Shown here: positions 25,425 to 35,022 of the stretch, in pieces
Numbering within the stretch: position 1 is the first letter of the stretch
Layout of the letters: every line of letters starts with the position of its first letter
Assembly: GCF_030997045.1 (NCBI RefSeq)
Contig: NZ_CP116899.1
Location: 3,682,001-3,746,000, forward strand
Source of the DNA: Microbulbifer sp. TB1203
GTDB lineage: Bacteria; Pseudomonadota; Gammaproteobacteria; Pseudomonadales; Cellvibrionaceae
DNA: 64,000 nt
Reading direction: 5' to 3'
The notes under the pieces: model-generated
Told to the model about the DNA's origin: nothing
The model's input: the letters and a program-made list of their open reading frames with translations, nothing else
The model's database searches: none
Made by a program: the position numbers and the translations under genes

Positions 25425-26747
25425 TTGAAGCCAGCAATACTGACACTTTTGATTTTCTTGGGTCTGTTTGCCGTGTTCGCGAGCGCTTCGGATGCCATTC
25501 ACACGGAGATACGCAAGTCCGATCGTACGTGGACGGTGACCTACCGAACACCCGTTCCAACACAACAGCTCGCTTTCAAGCGCAACCCAGACCGCTCGCG
25601 CGCAGACCGCTGGACATCAGCTTCCGCTGAATACCAAATAATCCATGAGCACGGCACAGACCTGATTCGTCGAGTCGATGGAAAATCGTTTTCCGAGGTG
25701 ACCTTTACCCTGACTTCCAGCTACACCGCCCTGCCCAAGGACTACGCCCCTTTTTCTCCTTTCTCCGACGGAGGAATGTTGATCCACAGCGGGCGCTTCT
25801 TCGCCTGTTCGGGGCGGTGCGAGAGCGGGCGCAATGCATGGCGGATAAGCCTGATTGCGCCGGAGCAGGACTCAATCATCGTGGATGGCACTGTGGCACG
25901 GGGAAGTGTTGAATGGCTGGACAGCGACAACGGCCGAAAAGTCTACGTAGGGCCGCAACTGCCCGACAGAGATGAGCGGTTCATATCCATCATTGACCCC
26001 GAACTGCCAGAGCATTTCAGGGGCTACTTGCACAGGTTCCTGCCCCTGATGATGACCGAATACGCGAAATTTCTGAACCAGCCGGCGGGCAGCCCAATAC
26101 TTTTCGTCTCCTTTGATCCAGCACACCAGGGCAGCCGCGGCAGGCAAGGCGGAGTGCTGCCCAACCAGATTTTTATGCACTGGTATGGAGAAGATGCCGG
26201 CAAGGGCTGGGACGAGAGAAGTGTCCTCTGGTTCTTCGCCCACGAACTCGCCCATTTGTTTCAGGGAACATCCGGGCAAATCGAGGAACGCGAACACGCA
26301 TGGATACACGAGGGCGCAGCCGAATATATGGCCGGCCTGGCAATGAAGTCGCTGATGCCGGAAACCACTGCCTGGGTAGATGCCCGTTTCAGTGGAGTTG
26401 AAGGTCCCTGTCTGGAAGGTTTAAAGGAACACTCCCTGATAGAGGCCGCCGAAAGAAACAGGCACTGGCTTTACTACACCTGTGGACTGTTCATTCACGA
26501 TGCTATTGCCAGGGAGGCAAGCCAACACGGAGAAGCTGTGAGCTTTTTCAGTATATGGTCAGCTTTTCAGAAGCGGGTGGACTCCGGTGAGGCCGCTTCT
26601 TTTGATGTATTCATACTTTCTTTGCGTCCTTATGTTTCTGAACAGTTTATCCGCAATCTGCAGCAATTGATTGCCAGCTCGGGTACCGACCTGGAACCAT
26701 ACTTAAAGACCCTGACAGCCAAGCGCCAAAGCCGATCGAAAACGTAG
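25425..26747 (+). CDS. Secreted zinc metalloprotease-like protein (gluzincin type)
   Basis: A 440-aa protein with a signal peptide (AILTLLIFLGLFAVFASAS). The catalytic zinc motif HELAH is at about 273-277 and the third ligand Glu in HEGAAEY at about 296, the 19-residue spacing of M1/M61-like gluzincins. The N-terminal 200 residues are beta-rich. I cannot name a family precisely. The start is TTG at 25425, chosen because GAAGGA lies just upstream and no ATG fits the signal peptide. It stands alone between the GST gene and lpxL. Confidence 0.75.
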   Translation: MKPAILTLLIFLGLFAVFASASDAIHTEIRKSDRTWTVTYRTPVPTQQLAFKRNPDRSRADRWTSASAEYQIIHEHGTDLIRRVDGKSFSEVTFTLTSSYTALPKDYAPFSPFSDGGMLIHSGRFFACSGRCESGRNAWRISLIAPEQDSIIVDGTVARGSVEWLDSDNGRKVYVGPQLPDRDERFISIIDPELPEHFRGYLHRFLPLMMTEYAKFLNQPAGSPILFVSFDPAHQGSRGRQGGVLPNQIFMHWYGEDAGKGWDERSVLWFFAHELAHLFQGTSGQIEEREHAWIHEGAAEYMAGLAMKSLMPETTAWVDARFSGVEGPCLEGLKEHSLIEAAERNRHWLYYTCGLFIHDAIAREASQHGEAVSFFSIWSAFQKRVDSGEAASFDVFILSLRPYVSEQFIRNLQQLIASSGTDLEPYLKTLTAKRQSRSKT

Positions 26748-26770
26748 ACAAGGCACTAGCGACCAACGAC

Positions 26771-27682
26771 TTATTTGACGGGACCAGGACACGACTTTTT
26801 ATAAATCGTGCTCTTCCCCTCCGGCTGCTGCCGGAATCGCTTGTACTCCCACTGGTATTGTTCCGGCGCCTCGGCGATACAGGCTTCCACGCCCCGGTTG
26901 AGCGCCGCCAGGGATACTTTCTGCTCCTCGCTGTAGATCGCCTGCTCGGCGGGTAGGAATATCAACTCGAAGCCGCCGCTTACCCGCTTGCCGAAACCGA
27001 ACACGCAGCGGCAGCCGGTGCGTCGGATCAGGTTGTGGGCCAGGGTCATGGTCAGCGCCGGCTTACCGAAGAAGGGCGCGAAGTCGCCGCCGTTGGTGTC
27101 CGGTTCCTGGTCCGGCAACACCATCGCGATATCGCCGGCCTTCAAAGCCTTCAGCAGCGCGCGCACGCCGCGCACGTCGGTGGGCATCATCTGGATACCG
27201 GTGGCCTCCCGGCCCGCGCGGATCAGGGGGTCCAGCGCGGCGATTTTCGGCGGTGCATAGAGTGCGGTGCAAGGCCCCAGGGTGGCCAGGTACATGCCGA
27301 AGATTTCCCAGTTGCCGGTGTGGGGCATCAGCACCAGCACCCCCCGCTTTTCATCCACCCGGTCGCACAGCAACTGCTGGTTGCGCACCCGCACTATCTG
27401 GTCCTCGCTGCGACTCCAGGGCTGGTGCCAGATGGTGGCCACCTCGCAGCCGGTCATGGCAGTGTTGATCACGCTGCGCCGCGCCAGCTTCTCCCTTTCG
27501 CCGGCGCTCTTGCCCGGGTAGCAGAGCGCCAGATTGATACGGCTGATGCGCAAGCTGTCGCTGCGAACCAGCACCGCCATCTGGCCGAACAGCCAGCCCA
27601 GCCGCCGTGACCAGCGCAGCGGCAACTTCCCGATCAGTTTCAGCGCGGCAACCGCCAGCCGGCCCTTGATATCCAATGTCAC
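26771..27682 (-). CDS. LpxL/HtrB-type lipid A acyltransferase
   Basis: A 303-aa inner-membrane enzyme of the late-acyltransferase family, which adds lauroyl or myristoyl groups to Kdo2-lipid IVA. The HX4E catalytic motif is HTGNWE near residue 120, followed by LYAPPKIAALDPLIRAGR and LPDQEPDTNGGDFAPFFG, and ends with QYQWEYKRFR. Which acyl position is served cannot be decided from sequence alone. The start is GTG at 27682 with AAGGA upstream. It is divergent from glyQ. Confidence 0.88.
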   Translation of the reverse strand: MTLDIKGRLAVAALKLIGKLPLRWSRRLGWLFGQMAVLVRSDSLRISRINLALCYPGKSAGEREKLARRSVINTAMTGCEVATIWHQPWSRSEDQIVRVRNQQLLCDRVDEKRGVLVLMPHTGNWEIFGMYLATLGPCTALYAPPKIAALDPLIRAGREATGIQMMPTDVRGVRALLKALKAGDIAMVLPDQEPDTNGGDFAPFFGKPALTMTLAHNLIRRTGCRCVFGFGKRVSGGFELIFLPAEQAIYSEEQKVSLAALNRGVEACIAEAPEQYQWEYKRFRQQPEGKSTIYKKSCPGPVK

Positions 27683-27758
27683 TACTTCCTTATCCCACCA
27701 GGCCGGCTAACCATCGGCCTGTTTTCAGTATCGTCAAGATTTGTGCGACCCGGGCGCC

Positions 27759-27787
27759 TTTAGTGCGCCACCCGCTGCCGGTATAAT
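27759..27787 (+). promoter_or_regulatory. Probable sigma-70 promoter for glyQS-gmhB
   Basis: A perfect -10 hexamer TATAAT at 27782-27787 stands 43 bases before the glyQ GTG. A weak -35 (TTTAGT at 27759-27764) lies 17 bases upstream of it. Confidence 0.5.
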
Positions 27788-27829
27788 TGCGGCCCTTTGC
27801 CCAAAGCACACTTTGATCCGGAGAACGCG

Positions 27830-28786
27830 GTGTCCAAGCAACACGACCTCAGCACCTTCCAGGGCCTGATTTTTGCCCTGCAGGACTATTGGGCGCGCCA
27901 AGGGTGCGTCATTCTACAGCCTCTGGATATGGAAGTGGGCGCCGGCACCTTCCACCCGGCGACCTTCCTGCGCGCGGTGGGTCCGGAGACCTGGAACGCC
28001 GCCTACGTGCAGCCCTGCCGCCGCCCCACCGACGGCCGCTACGGCGACAACCCGAACCGCCTGCAGCACTACTACCAGTACCAAGTGGTGATGAAGCCAT
28101 CCCCGGACAATATCCAGGACCTGTACCTGGGCAGCCTTACCGCCATAGGCGTGAACCCGGCGGTGCACGATATCCGCTTCGTGGAGGACAACTGGGAATC
28201 CCCCACCCTCGGCGCCTGGGGCCTGGGCTGGGAGATTTGGCTGAACGGCATGGAAGTCACCCAGTTCACCTATTTCCAGCAGGTGGGCGGCCTGGAATGC
28301 TACCCGGTCACCGGCGAGCTCACCTACGGGCTCGAGCGCATCGCCATGTACCTGCAGGGGGTGGAGTCCCTCTACGACCTGGTGTGGACCCGCAATCCGG
28401 ACGGCAGCCCGGTCACCTACGGCGATGTTTTCCACCAGAACGAAGTGGAGATGTCCCACTACAACTTCGAGCACGCGGACGTGGAGTTCCTGTTCGCCAC
28501 CTTCGACCACTGCGAGCGCGAGAGCAGCCGGTTGATCGAGCTGGGGCTGCCGCTGCCCGCCTACGAGCAGGTGATGAAGGCCTCCCACGCCTTCAACCTG
28601 CTGGACGCCCGCCACGCCATCTCGGTCACCGAGCGCCAGCGCTACATTCTGCGGGTGCGCACCCTGGCTCGCGCAGTCGCCCAGGCCTACTACAACGCCC
28701 GGCATGCCCTGGGCTTCCCGCTGGCGGCGGAGGAGATCCGCAATGAAGTTCTCGCCCAGGAAACCAAGAAAGAGGAGGTGCAGTAA
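27830..28786 (+). CDS. glyQ: Glycyl-tRNA synthetase alpha subunit
   Basis: A 318-aa catalytic subunit of the alpha2beta2 bacterial GlyRS. Class II motifs and GlyQ signatures are clear: FQGLIFALQDYWARQGC, EVGAGTFHPATFLRAVGPE, PDNIQDLYLGSL and VGGLECYPVTGELTYGLER. The GTG at 27830 is preferred over an upstream TTG because GGAG lies eight bases before it and the product then begins SKQHDLSTFQG as in homologues. Its stop overlaps the glyS start (TAATG). Confidence 0.97.
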   Translation: MSKQHDLSTFQGLIFALQDYWARQGCVILQPLDMEVGAGTFHPATFLRAVGPETWNAAYVQPCRRPTDGRYGDNPNRLQHYYQYQVVMKPSPDNIQDLYLGSLTAIGVNPAVHDIRFVEDNWESPTLGAWGLGWEIWLNGMEVTQFTYFQQVGGLECYPVTGELTYGLERIAMYLQGVESLYDLVWTRNPDGSPVTYGDVFHQNEVEMSHYNFEHADVEFLFATFDHCERESSRLIELGLPLPAYEQVMKASHAFNLLDARHAISVTERQRYILRVRTLARAVAQAYYNARHALGFPLAAEEIRNEVLAQETKKEEVQ

Positions 28787-30867
28787 TGGCTCGGGATTTT
28801 CTGGTTGAACTGGGCACCGAAGAGCTGCCACCCAAGGCGCTGCGCACCCTGATGGACGCTTTCGCCCAGGGTATCCGGCAGGGTTTGCAGGACGCGGAAC
28901 TGGAATTCGGCGAAGTGAAGGCCTACGCCGCCCCGCGCCGTCTGGCGGTATCTGTGTCCGGCCTCGCCGAAAAGCAGCAGGACAAACAGATAGAGAAACT
29001 CGGACCGGCGGTAAAAGCCGCCTTCGACAAGGACGGCAACCCCAGCAAGGCCGCCGAAGGATTTGCGCGCAGCAACGGCACAACCGTCGACCAGCTCAGC
29101 CGGGTGCAGACCGACAAGGGCGAGCGGCTGGCGTTTGTCAGCGAACAGAAAGGCGAGGCCACCGAGCGCCTGCTCGCCGGGATCGTGGAAAAATCCCTGG
29201 CCCAGCTGCCGATTCCCAAGCGCATGCGCTGGGGCGCGCGCCGGGAGGAATTCGTGCGCCCGGTCCACTGGCTGCTGATGCTGTTCGGCGACAAAGTTGT
29301 GGACGGCGAGGTTCTGGGCCTGAAGGCCGGCAATACCAGCCGCGGCCACCGCTTCCACTGCAATCGCGAGCTCGAAATCCACTCTGCCAGCGACTACGTA
29401 CAGCAGCTGCGTGATCCCGGCTATGTGATCGCCGACTTCGACGAACGCCGCGAGGCCATCCGCGAGCAGGTGACTGCCGAGGCACACAACGTCAACGGCG
29501 AGGCGGTGATCGACGACGATCTCCTCGACGAAGTCACCGCCCTGGTGGAGTGGCCGATGGCGCTCACCGGGCGCTTCGAGGAGCGCTTTCTGGACGTGCC
29601 GGCGGAAGCGCTGATCTCGTCGATGAAGGAACACCAGAAGTATTTCCACGTGGTGGACGCAGACGGCCAGCTGCTGCCCTTCTTTATTACCGTCTCCAAT
29701 ATCGAGAGCATCGATCCCGCCCAGGTGATCGCCGGCAACGAGCGGGTGATCCGCCCACGGCTTTCCGACGCCGCCTTTTTCTTCGAGACCGACAAGAAAA
29801 CCAGCCTGGAATCCCGCCGCGAGAAACTCCGCCAGATCGTTTTCCAGCAGCACCTGGGCTCGGTGTACGACAAGACCGAGCGGGTTGCCACTCTGGCCCG
29901 CGCCATCGCCGGCCACGTCGGCAGCGATGCCGACCGGGCCGAGCGCGCCGGGCGGCTGTGCAAGTCCGACCTGGTCACCGAGATGGTGTTCGAATTCCCC
30001 GACCTGCAGGGCATCGCCGGCTACTACTACGCGGAGAACGACGGCGAACCCCTGGACGTGGCCAAAGCCATGTACGAACAGTACATGCCCAAGTTCGCCG
30101 GCGACGAGCTGCCCAAGAGCGACACCGGCACCGTCATCGCCCTGGCGGACCGTTTGGATACTTTGGTCGGCATCTTCGGCATCGGCCAGCCCCCCAGCGG
30201 CTCCCGCGATCCTTTCGCCCTGCGTCGCGCCAGCCTGGGGGTTATCCGCCTGGTGGTGGAAAAGAACATCGACCTGGACCTGCGCGAACTTCTGGAGCTC
30301 GCCCGCGACGGCTACCCCCGCACCGCCCTCGGCGAGTACAACACCGTGGTCGAGCAGACCCTGAACTATATCCTCGAACGCTTCCGCGCCCGCTACGAGG
30401 ATCAGGGCATCGCCGCGGAAGTGTTTATGGCGGTGGCTGCGCGCAATCTCTCCCGGCCGCTGGATATCGACAACCGCGTACACGCGGTGCACACCTTCAG
30501 CCAGTTGCCGGAAGCCCAGGCGCTGGCCGCGGCCAACAAGCGGGTATCGAATATTCTCGCCAAGCTGGAGGGCCCGGCACCGACAGAAGTGGATGAAAAT
30601 CTGCTGCAGGAGGATGCGGAAAAAGCCCTCCACGCCGCGGTTAAGGACGCCCGTACCCAGGTGGAGCCCCTTTACGCCGAAGCTCTCTTTACAGAGGGTC
30701 TCGCCGGTCTCGCCGGCCTGCGGGAAACCGTGGACAGCTTCTTCGACCACGTGATGGTGATGACCGACGACGAAAAGCTGCGCGACAACCGCCTCGCGCT
30801 GCTGGCGCAACTGCGCGCGCTCTTCCTGGAAGTGGCGGATATCTCCCTGCTGGTACCGGCTAAATGA
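28786..30867 (+). CDS. glyS: Glycyl-tRNA synthetase beta subunit
   Basis: A 693-aa subunit that binds tRNA-Gly and completes the synthetase with GlyQ. It starts ARDFLVELGTEELPPKAL, the invariant GlyS N-terminus, and has VRPVHWLLMLFGDKVV, the HD-like central region and the C-terminal anticodon-binding domain (RNLSRPLDIDNRV). Length is normal. It is translationally coupled to glyQ upstream and overlaps gmhB by four bases (ATGA). Confidence 0.97.
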   Translation: MARDFLVELGTEELPPKALRTLMDAFAQGIRQGLQDAELEFGEVKAYAAPRRLAVSVSGLAEKQQDKQIEKLGPAVKAAFDKDGNPSKAAEGFARSNGTTVDQLSRVQTDKGERLAFVSEQKGEATERLLAGIVEKSLAQLPIPKRMRWGARREEFVRPVHWLLMLFGDKVVDGEVLGLKAGNTSRGHRFHCNRELEIHSASDYVQQLRDPGYVIADFDERREAIREQVTAEAHNVNGEAVIDDDLLDEVTALVEWPMALTGRFEERFLDVPAEALISSMKEHQKYFHVVDADGQLLPFFITVSNIESIDPAQVIAGNERVIRPRLSDAAFFFETDKKTSLESRREKLRQIVFQQHLGSVYDKTERVATLARAIAGHVGSDADRAERAGRLCKSDLVTEMVFEFPDLQGIAGYYYAENDGEPLDVAKAMYEQYMPKFAGDELPKSDTGTVIALADRLDTLVGIFGIGQPPSGSRDPFALRRASLGVIRLVVEKNIDLDLRELLELARDGYPRTALGEYNTVVEQTLNYILERFRARYEDQGIAAEVFMAVAARNLSRPLDIDNRVHAVHTFSQLPEAQALAAANKRVSNILAKLEGPAPTEVDENLLQEDAEKALHAAVKDARTQVEPLYAEALFTEGLAGLAGLRETVDSFFDHVMVMTDDEKLRDNRLALLAQLRALFLEVADISLLVPAK

Positions 30868-31454
30868 CCCTGATCGTGCTGGACCGGGACGGGGTGATCA
30901 ACCAAGACTCCGCCGACTATATAAAAACCGTCGACGAGTGGATCCCCCTGCCCGGCAGCATCGAGGCCATCGCCAGCCTCAGCCGCGCCGGCCACCAGAT
31001 CGTGGTGGCCACCAATCAGAGCGGCCTGGCCCGCGGCTATTTCGACCTGGACGACCTGGAAGCCATGCACGCCAAGATGCGCGCACTGGTGGAGGACGCC
31101 GGCGGCGAAATCGCCGCGATCTTCTACTGCCCCCACGGCCCCGACGACAACTGCCGCTGTCGCAAACCCAAACCCGGGCTGTTGGACGCCATCGAGGCGG
31201 AGTTCGACACCAGCCTGCACGATTGCTGGCTGGTGGGCGACAGCCTCCGCGATTTGCAGGCCGGGCTGGAAAAAGGCTGCAAGCCGGTTCTGGTCAAGAC
31301 CGGTAAAGGCGAACAAACGCTGCAAAAGCTGATCGCCGAGCCGGAGCCGCGATTGACGGACACGGCAGTGTTCGATGATCTGGCCCAGTTCGCGGATTTC
31401 CTGCTGGCAGGTTCCGGCCCGAATGGCACTAAGATAAGCCGCTTCTCCTTGTAG
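30864..31454 (+). CDS. gmhB: D-glycero-beta-D-manno-heptose-1,7-bisphosphate 7-phosphatase
   Basis: A 196-aa HAD-family phosphatase in the ADP-heptose pathway for LPS inner core. The nucleophile motif is VLDRDGVINQDS, motif II is VVATNQSGLARG, and the zinc-binding insert is CPHGPDDNCRCRKPKPG. The last residues and the stop codon fall inside a dispersed repeat that begins near 31427, so the C-terminal tail (TKISRFSL) is repeat-encoded and probably not conserved. It closes the glyQ-glyS-gmhB operon. Confidence 0.95.
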   Translation: MTLIVLDRDGVINQDSADYIKTVDEWIPLPGSIEAIASLSRAGHQIVVATNQSGLARGYFDLDDLEAMHAKMRALVEDAGGEIAAIFYCPHGPDDNCRCRKPKPGLLDAIEAEFDTSLHDCWLVGDSLRDLQAGLEKGCKPVLVKTGKGEQTLQKLIAEPEPRLTDTAVFDDLAQFADFLLAGSGPNGTKISRFSL

Positions 31455-31527
31455 GATGGGCAAAGGAGCCCAGCGACGTGCCCATCCGGGCCTTGATGGG
31501 CACGCTACGCTTTGCCCATCCTACAAA
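31450..31527. repeat. REP-like palindrome, family TGTAGGATGGGCAAAG
   Basis: The arms TTGTAGGATGGGCAAAG and CTTTGCCCATCCTACA enclose GTGCCCATC / GATGGGCAC. It starts at the stop codon of gmhB. The following 286 bases to the subtilase gene contain no gene or clear promoter. Confidence 0.8.
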
Positions 31528-31813
31528 AATTGCCCCTGCCGCCCGTTAACTTAGTTGCCATTCGGTTCCGACCCCACTTAACAGAAGACTAATCCTCCGC
31601 CAATGCATTGAATTGCGCGCCCCATTGCAGTAAAAGCACAGAACGGGAAATAAAGATCCGCCAGCTCACCCTGTATGAGTATGAAGGCTGCCGGAGGAAG
31701 GGTTGAAGGACTGGCCCGCTGTACCGAATAAACCGGCTTTGTAACAACTGGCCGTCGTTTCTCCGGATTGTCCACGCCGTCGGCCGCTTCCGTTTCCCCA
31801 ACGGAAATCCAAC

Positions 31814-34800
31814 ATGGGGCAATCCACAATGAAAATAACCGCTGTATCCACCCTGCTCGCGGGGCTGCTGCTGAGTGCCGGCAGCTTCGCCGAGCCCAGC
31901 AAGGCGTCCTTGACGCCGAAAGCCGAAAAGAGCCGCAAGGTCTATATCGTCCAACTGGCGGATAAGCCGCTGGCGGCCTACGAGGGCAGCATCCCCGGCC
32001 TCGCGGCCACCAAGCCGTCGAAAAATCAAAAGATCAATCTGCAGAGCACCAATGTCCGAAACTATGCCGGCTTCCTCGCCTCGCGCCGCCAACAGGCGCT
32101 GGCCGCGGTGCCCGGCGCGCGCAAAATTTATGACTACAAAGTAGCCTTCAACGGCTTCGCTGCGCAGATGACCCCCAAAGAGGCGGAAGCCTTGCGCGCG
32201 CGCAAGGATGTGCTCGGTGTCTGGGAAGACCGGCTGCTCAAGCCGCACACCAATTCCACCCCGGATTTTCTCGGCCTCACCGGCGTCCACGGCCCCTGGC
32301 TTTGGGGAGTGACCGGCGAAGACGTGGTGATCGGGGTAATCGACAGCGGCATCCACCCGGAGCACCCGAGTGTGGCGGACGTCCCCACCCCGAAACGGGG
32401 CGATCGCGGCCGCAGAATTCCCTACGATGCAGCGCCGGAAAGTTTTACCGGCACCGGCTGCGACTTCGGCAATACCGACGCCAATGGAGAGGACCAGCCC
32501 TTCGAGTGCAACAATAAACTGCTCAAGGCTCAGTCCTTTTCCGACGCCTTCCTGAACTCGAACACCCTGGCGGACTACGAATTCCTGTCCGCCCGTGACG
32601 CCGGCGGCCACGGTACCCACACCGCCACCACTGCTGGCGGCAACTACGGCGTAGCGGCTGAGATCGACGGCGAGCCCGCGGGAACCGTCAGCGGTATGGC
32701 ACCGCGCGCGCGCATCGCCGTGTACAAGGTGTGTTGGGACGCACCGGACCCGGACGACAGCGGCTGCTTCTCCTCCGACTCCATGGCCGCCATCGACCAG
32801 GCGGTAGCTGACGGCGTGGACGTGATCAACTTCTCCATCGGCGGCCCCAGCACCACTTTCAACGGCCCGGACGATATCGCCTTCCTGTTTGCCGCGGACG
32901 CCGGCGTCTTTGTCTCCGTATCCGCGGGCAATGAGGGTCCCGGGCCGGAAACCATCGGCACCCCGTCCGGCGCGCCCTGGGTAACCTCAGTGGCTGCCGC
33001 CGAGGACGATGAGAGTTTCGGTACCGGCCTGCGGGTGGATGCACCGGCGGAAATCGCCGCCACCTACGAAGGCCTGGAAGGAAGCGGTCCCGTCTCCCTG
33101 GCCGATAGCGGAGCCATCTCCGCCGCAGTGGTGGCCGCGGAGCCGCTGGAAGCCTGTACACCATTGGCCAACAGCGACGCCATGGCCGGGCAGATAGCGC
33201 TGGTGATTCGCGGCGGCTGTCCCTTCAGCACCAAGTACAACGAAGCCGCCGCCGCCGGTGCCCAGGCGATCGTCGTGTACAACGACGGCACCGCGCCGGA
33301 CCGCGTAGACCCGCTGGTGATGTCGGCACCGGACACCACTATCCCCGGCATTATGATCCGTCATATGGATGGCGCACTGATCGCCGAAACCAGCGATACC
33401 GCCGGCACCCTGAGCCCGGAAATCCAGATAGCGCGGGTCGATCGCATCGCCGAATTCTCCTCCCGCGGCGCCAACGCCGGCGCGCCGGACATCATCAAGC
33501 CGGATGTGACCGCCCCCGGCGTGGGCATCATCGCCGGCACCAGCCCGGTACTGAGCGGTGGCAACCTTTTCGATTCGAAGAACGGCACCTCCATGTCCAG
33601 CCCCCACGTCGCGGGCATCATGGCGCTGCTGAAACAGGTCCACCCGGACTGGACCCCGGCCATGGCCAAGTCCGCGTTGATGACCACCGCGCGCACAAAC
33701 CTGCGCAAGTCCTTCGGACCGGAAGCTGCCGATCCCTTCGATATGGGGGCCGGAATGGTGCAGGCGACTTCGGCGCTTTTCCCCGGACTGGTATACGATG
33801 CAGGGCTGGAAGATTATTCCGCCTTTCTATGCGGTGCCGAAAATCAACCGGAGTTTGATTTTATCGACTGTGACAGCCTCGCCTCGCAAGGCTATTCCTT
33901 CGATTCCAGTGACCTCAATCTGGCCTCGATCGCTGTAGGCGAGTTGGTCGGCAGTCAAGCCGTTACCCGCAAAGTGACCAACGTGGCCCCGGGCCCCGGC
34001 TGGTACTGGGCCTGGGTGGACGCACCGGAGGGCGTGGATGTACAGGTGAGCCCACGGTTTATGCACCTCAGAGAAGGGGAAACCGCCAGCTATACCGTCA
34101 CTTTCACTGCCACCGACAGTGCGGTATTCGGAGATTGGGCCTTCGGCTCCCTGACCTGGAGCTCCCTTGCCGGCTTCCATTCGGTGCGCAGCCCCATCGC
34201 CGTACGCCCGGTCCCTATTTCCGCACCGGCGGAATTGGCTGGCAGCGGCACCGATGGCTCTCTGAGCTTTGATGTGCAATTCGGCTACAACGGCGCCTAT
34301 CAGGTAAATATCAACGGCCTCGCCGAAGGTGCGCCTTTCCCTGGCGCAGTGGAAGATGGAGAAAACAACCTGATCTTCTTTGATATCCCCGAAGGAACCA
34401 ACTTGGCCCGAGTGGCTTTGTTCGATGAAGATGTAGGTGCTGGCGATGGTTCCGACGACCTTGACCTGCAGGTATTCGGCCCCGGACCCGATTTTCCGTT
34501 TGTAGGCAGCAGTGGAACCCCCACCTCGCAAGAGGAAGTCAATATTCCGGCACCTGCAGCCGGTCAGTACGCAGTATTCGTGATTGATTTTGCCAGTGCC
34601 GCAGGGCCGACTCCCTATACCCTGTTTAACTTCAACCTGACTGGCGACGCCGGCAATACCGTTATAACAGCGCCCGCTGCCGAAGTCGGCAATACCGACA
34701 GTGTTGAAGTGGAATGGATGGGCCTGTCTCCGGGCACCCGCGCGCTGGGAATACTCAGCCACGGCGATGGTGAACAGACTTTCGCAGAAACCGAGTTACT

Positions 34801-34816
34801 GATTAATACCCAGTAA
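31814..34816 (+). CDS. Secreted subtilisin-like serine protease (S8) with PA insert
   Basis: A 1000-aa exported protease. Signal peptide ends near SAGSFA (about 26); an I9 inhibitor propeptide spans 40-140 (KVYIVQLADKPLAAYEG). The S8 domain has Asp177 (GVIDSGIHPEH), His266 (GGHGTHTATTAGG), oxyanion Asn373 (SAGNEGPG) and Ser593 (GTSMSSPHVAG). Between His and Ser a PA domain (about 415-535, RGGCPFSTKYNEA) is inserted, as in cucumisin-like subtilases. A fibronectin-like domain follows near 690-800, and an acidic pre-peptidase-like C-terminal domain (about 815-950, LFDEDVGAGDGSDDLD) that may direct secretion. ATG at 31814 is used; ATG at 31829 gives an equally good signal peptide. A strong terminator follows. 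Confidence 0.93.
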   Translation: MGQSTMKITAVSTLLAGLLLSAGSFAEPSKASLTPKAEKSRKVYIVQLADKPLAAYEGSIPGLAATKPSKNQKINLQSTNVRNYAGFLASRRQQALAAVPGARKIYDYKVAFNGFAAQMTPKEAEALRARKDVLGVWEDRLLKPHTNSTPDFLGLTGVHGPWLWGVTGEDVVIGVIDSGIHPEHPSVADVPTPKRGDRGRRIPYDAAPESFTGTGCDFGNTDANGEDQPFECNNKLLKAQSFSDAFLNSNTLADYEFLSARDAGGHGTHTATTAGGNYGVAAEIDGEPAGTVSGMAPRARIAVYKVCWDAPDPDDSGCFSSDSMAAIDQAVADGVDVINFSIGGPSTTFNGPDDIAFLFAADAGVFVSVSAGNEGPGPETIGTPSGAPWVTSVAAAEDDESFGTGLRVDAPAEIAATYEGLEGSGPVSLADSGAISAAVVAAEPLEACTPLANSDAMAGQIALVIRGGCPFSTKYNEAAAAGAQAIVVYNDGTAPDRVDPLVMSAPDTTIPGIMIRHMDGALIAETSDTAGTLSPEIQIARVDRIAEFSSRGANAGAPDIIKPDVTAPGVGIIAGTSPVLSGGNLFDSKNGTSMSSPHVAGIMALLKQVHPDWTPAMAKSALMTTARTNLRKSFGPEAADPFDMGAGMVQATSALFPGLVYDAGLEDYSAFLCGAENQPEFDFIDCDSLASQGYSFDSSDLNLASIAVGELVGSQAVTRKVTNVAPGPGWYWAWVDAPEGVDVQVSPRFMHLREGETASYTVTFTATDSAVFGDWAFGSLTWSSLAGFHSVRSPIAVRPVPISAPAELAGSGTDGSLSFDVQFGYNGAYQVNINGLAEGAPFPGAVEDGENNLIFFDIPEGTNLARVALFDEDVGAGDGSDDLDLQVFGPGPDFPFVGSSGTPTSQEEVNIPAPAAGQYAVFVIDFASAAGPTPYTLFNFNLTGDAGNTVITAPAAEVGNTDSVEVEWMGLSPGTRALGILSHGDGEQTFAETELLINTQ

Positions 34817-34826
34817 TTCCACAATG

Positions 34827-34861
34827 AAAAATCCCCTCTGTTTGCAGAGGGGATTTTTTTG
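34827..34861 (+). terminator. Rho-independent terminator after the subtilase gene
   Basis: A perfect 14-bp stem, AAAAATCCCCTCTG with CAGAGGGGATTTTT, closes a TTTG loop and runs into a T tract. It starts eleven bases after the protease stop codon. Confidence 0.93.
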
Positions 34862-34893
34862 TGGGCAATACGAATCACTCTTGACTCTCTGTA

Positions 34894-34966
34894 TGAGCCT
34901 GCTTGCAGGCGAATATACGAGAGATTGATTCAGAGCTCAGGAATGTTCGCCTGCAAGCAGGCTCCT
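34894..34966. repeat. REP-like palindrome interrupted at its right tail by an IS
   Basis: The arms GAGCCTGCTTGCAGGCGAAT and TTCGCCTGCAAGCAGGCTCCT match the copy at 7651-7720. There the sequence continues ACAG; here it breaks into the insertion sequence, and a CTACA tail reappears at 36461 beyond it. Confidence 0.8.
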
Positions 34967-35022
34967 GATATGGATTGACCTGTCAACTATTGGCACTGCA
35001 TTTTCCGTTGTTCCTCTCTGTC

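Noticed and set aside
28690..30810. A 706-codon open frame antisense to glyS, and similar long antisense frames at 20584-22323, 12134-13318 and 46938-48461
   Set aside because: High-GC codon bias in the real genes creates long open frames on the opposite strand; the sense genes have clear family motifs and these do not.
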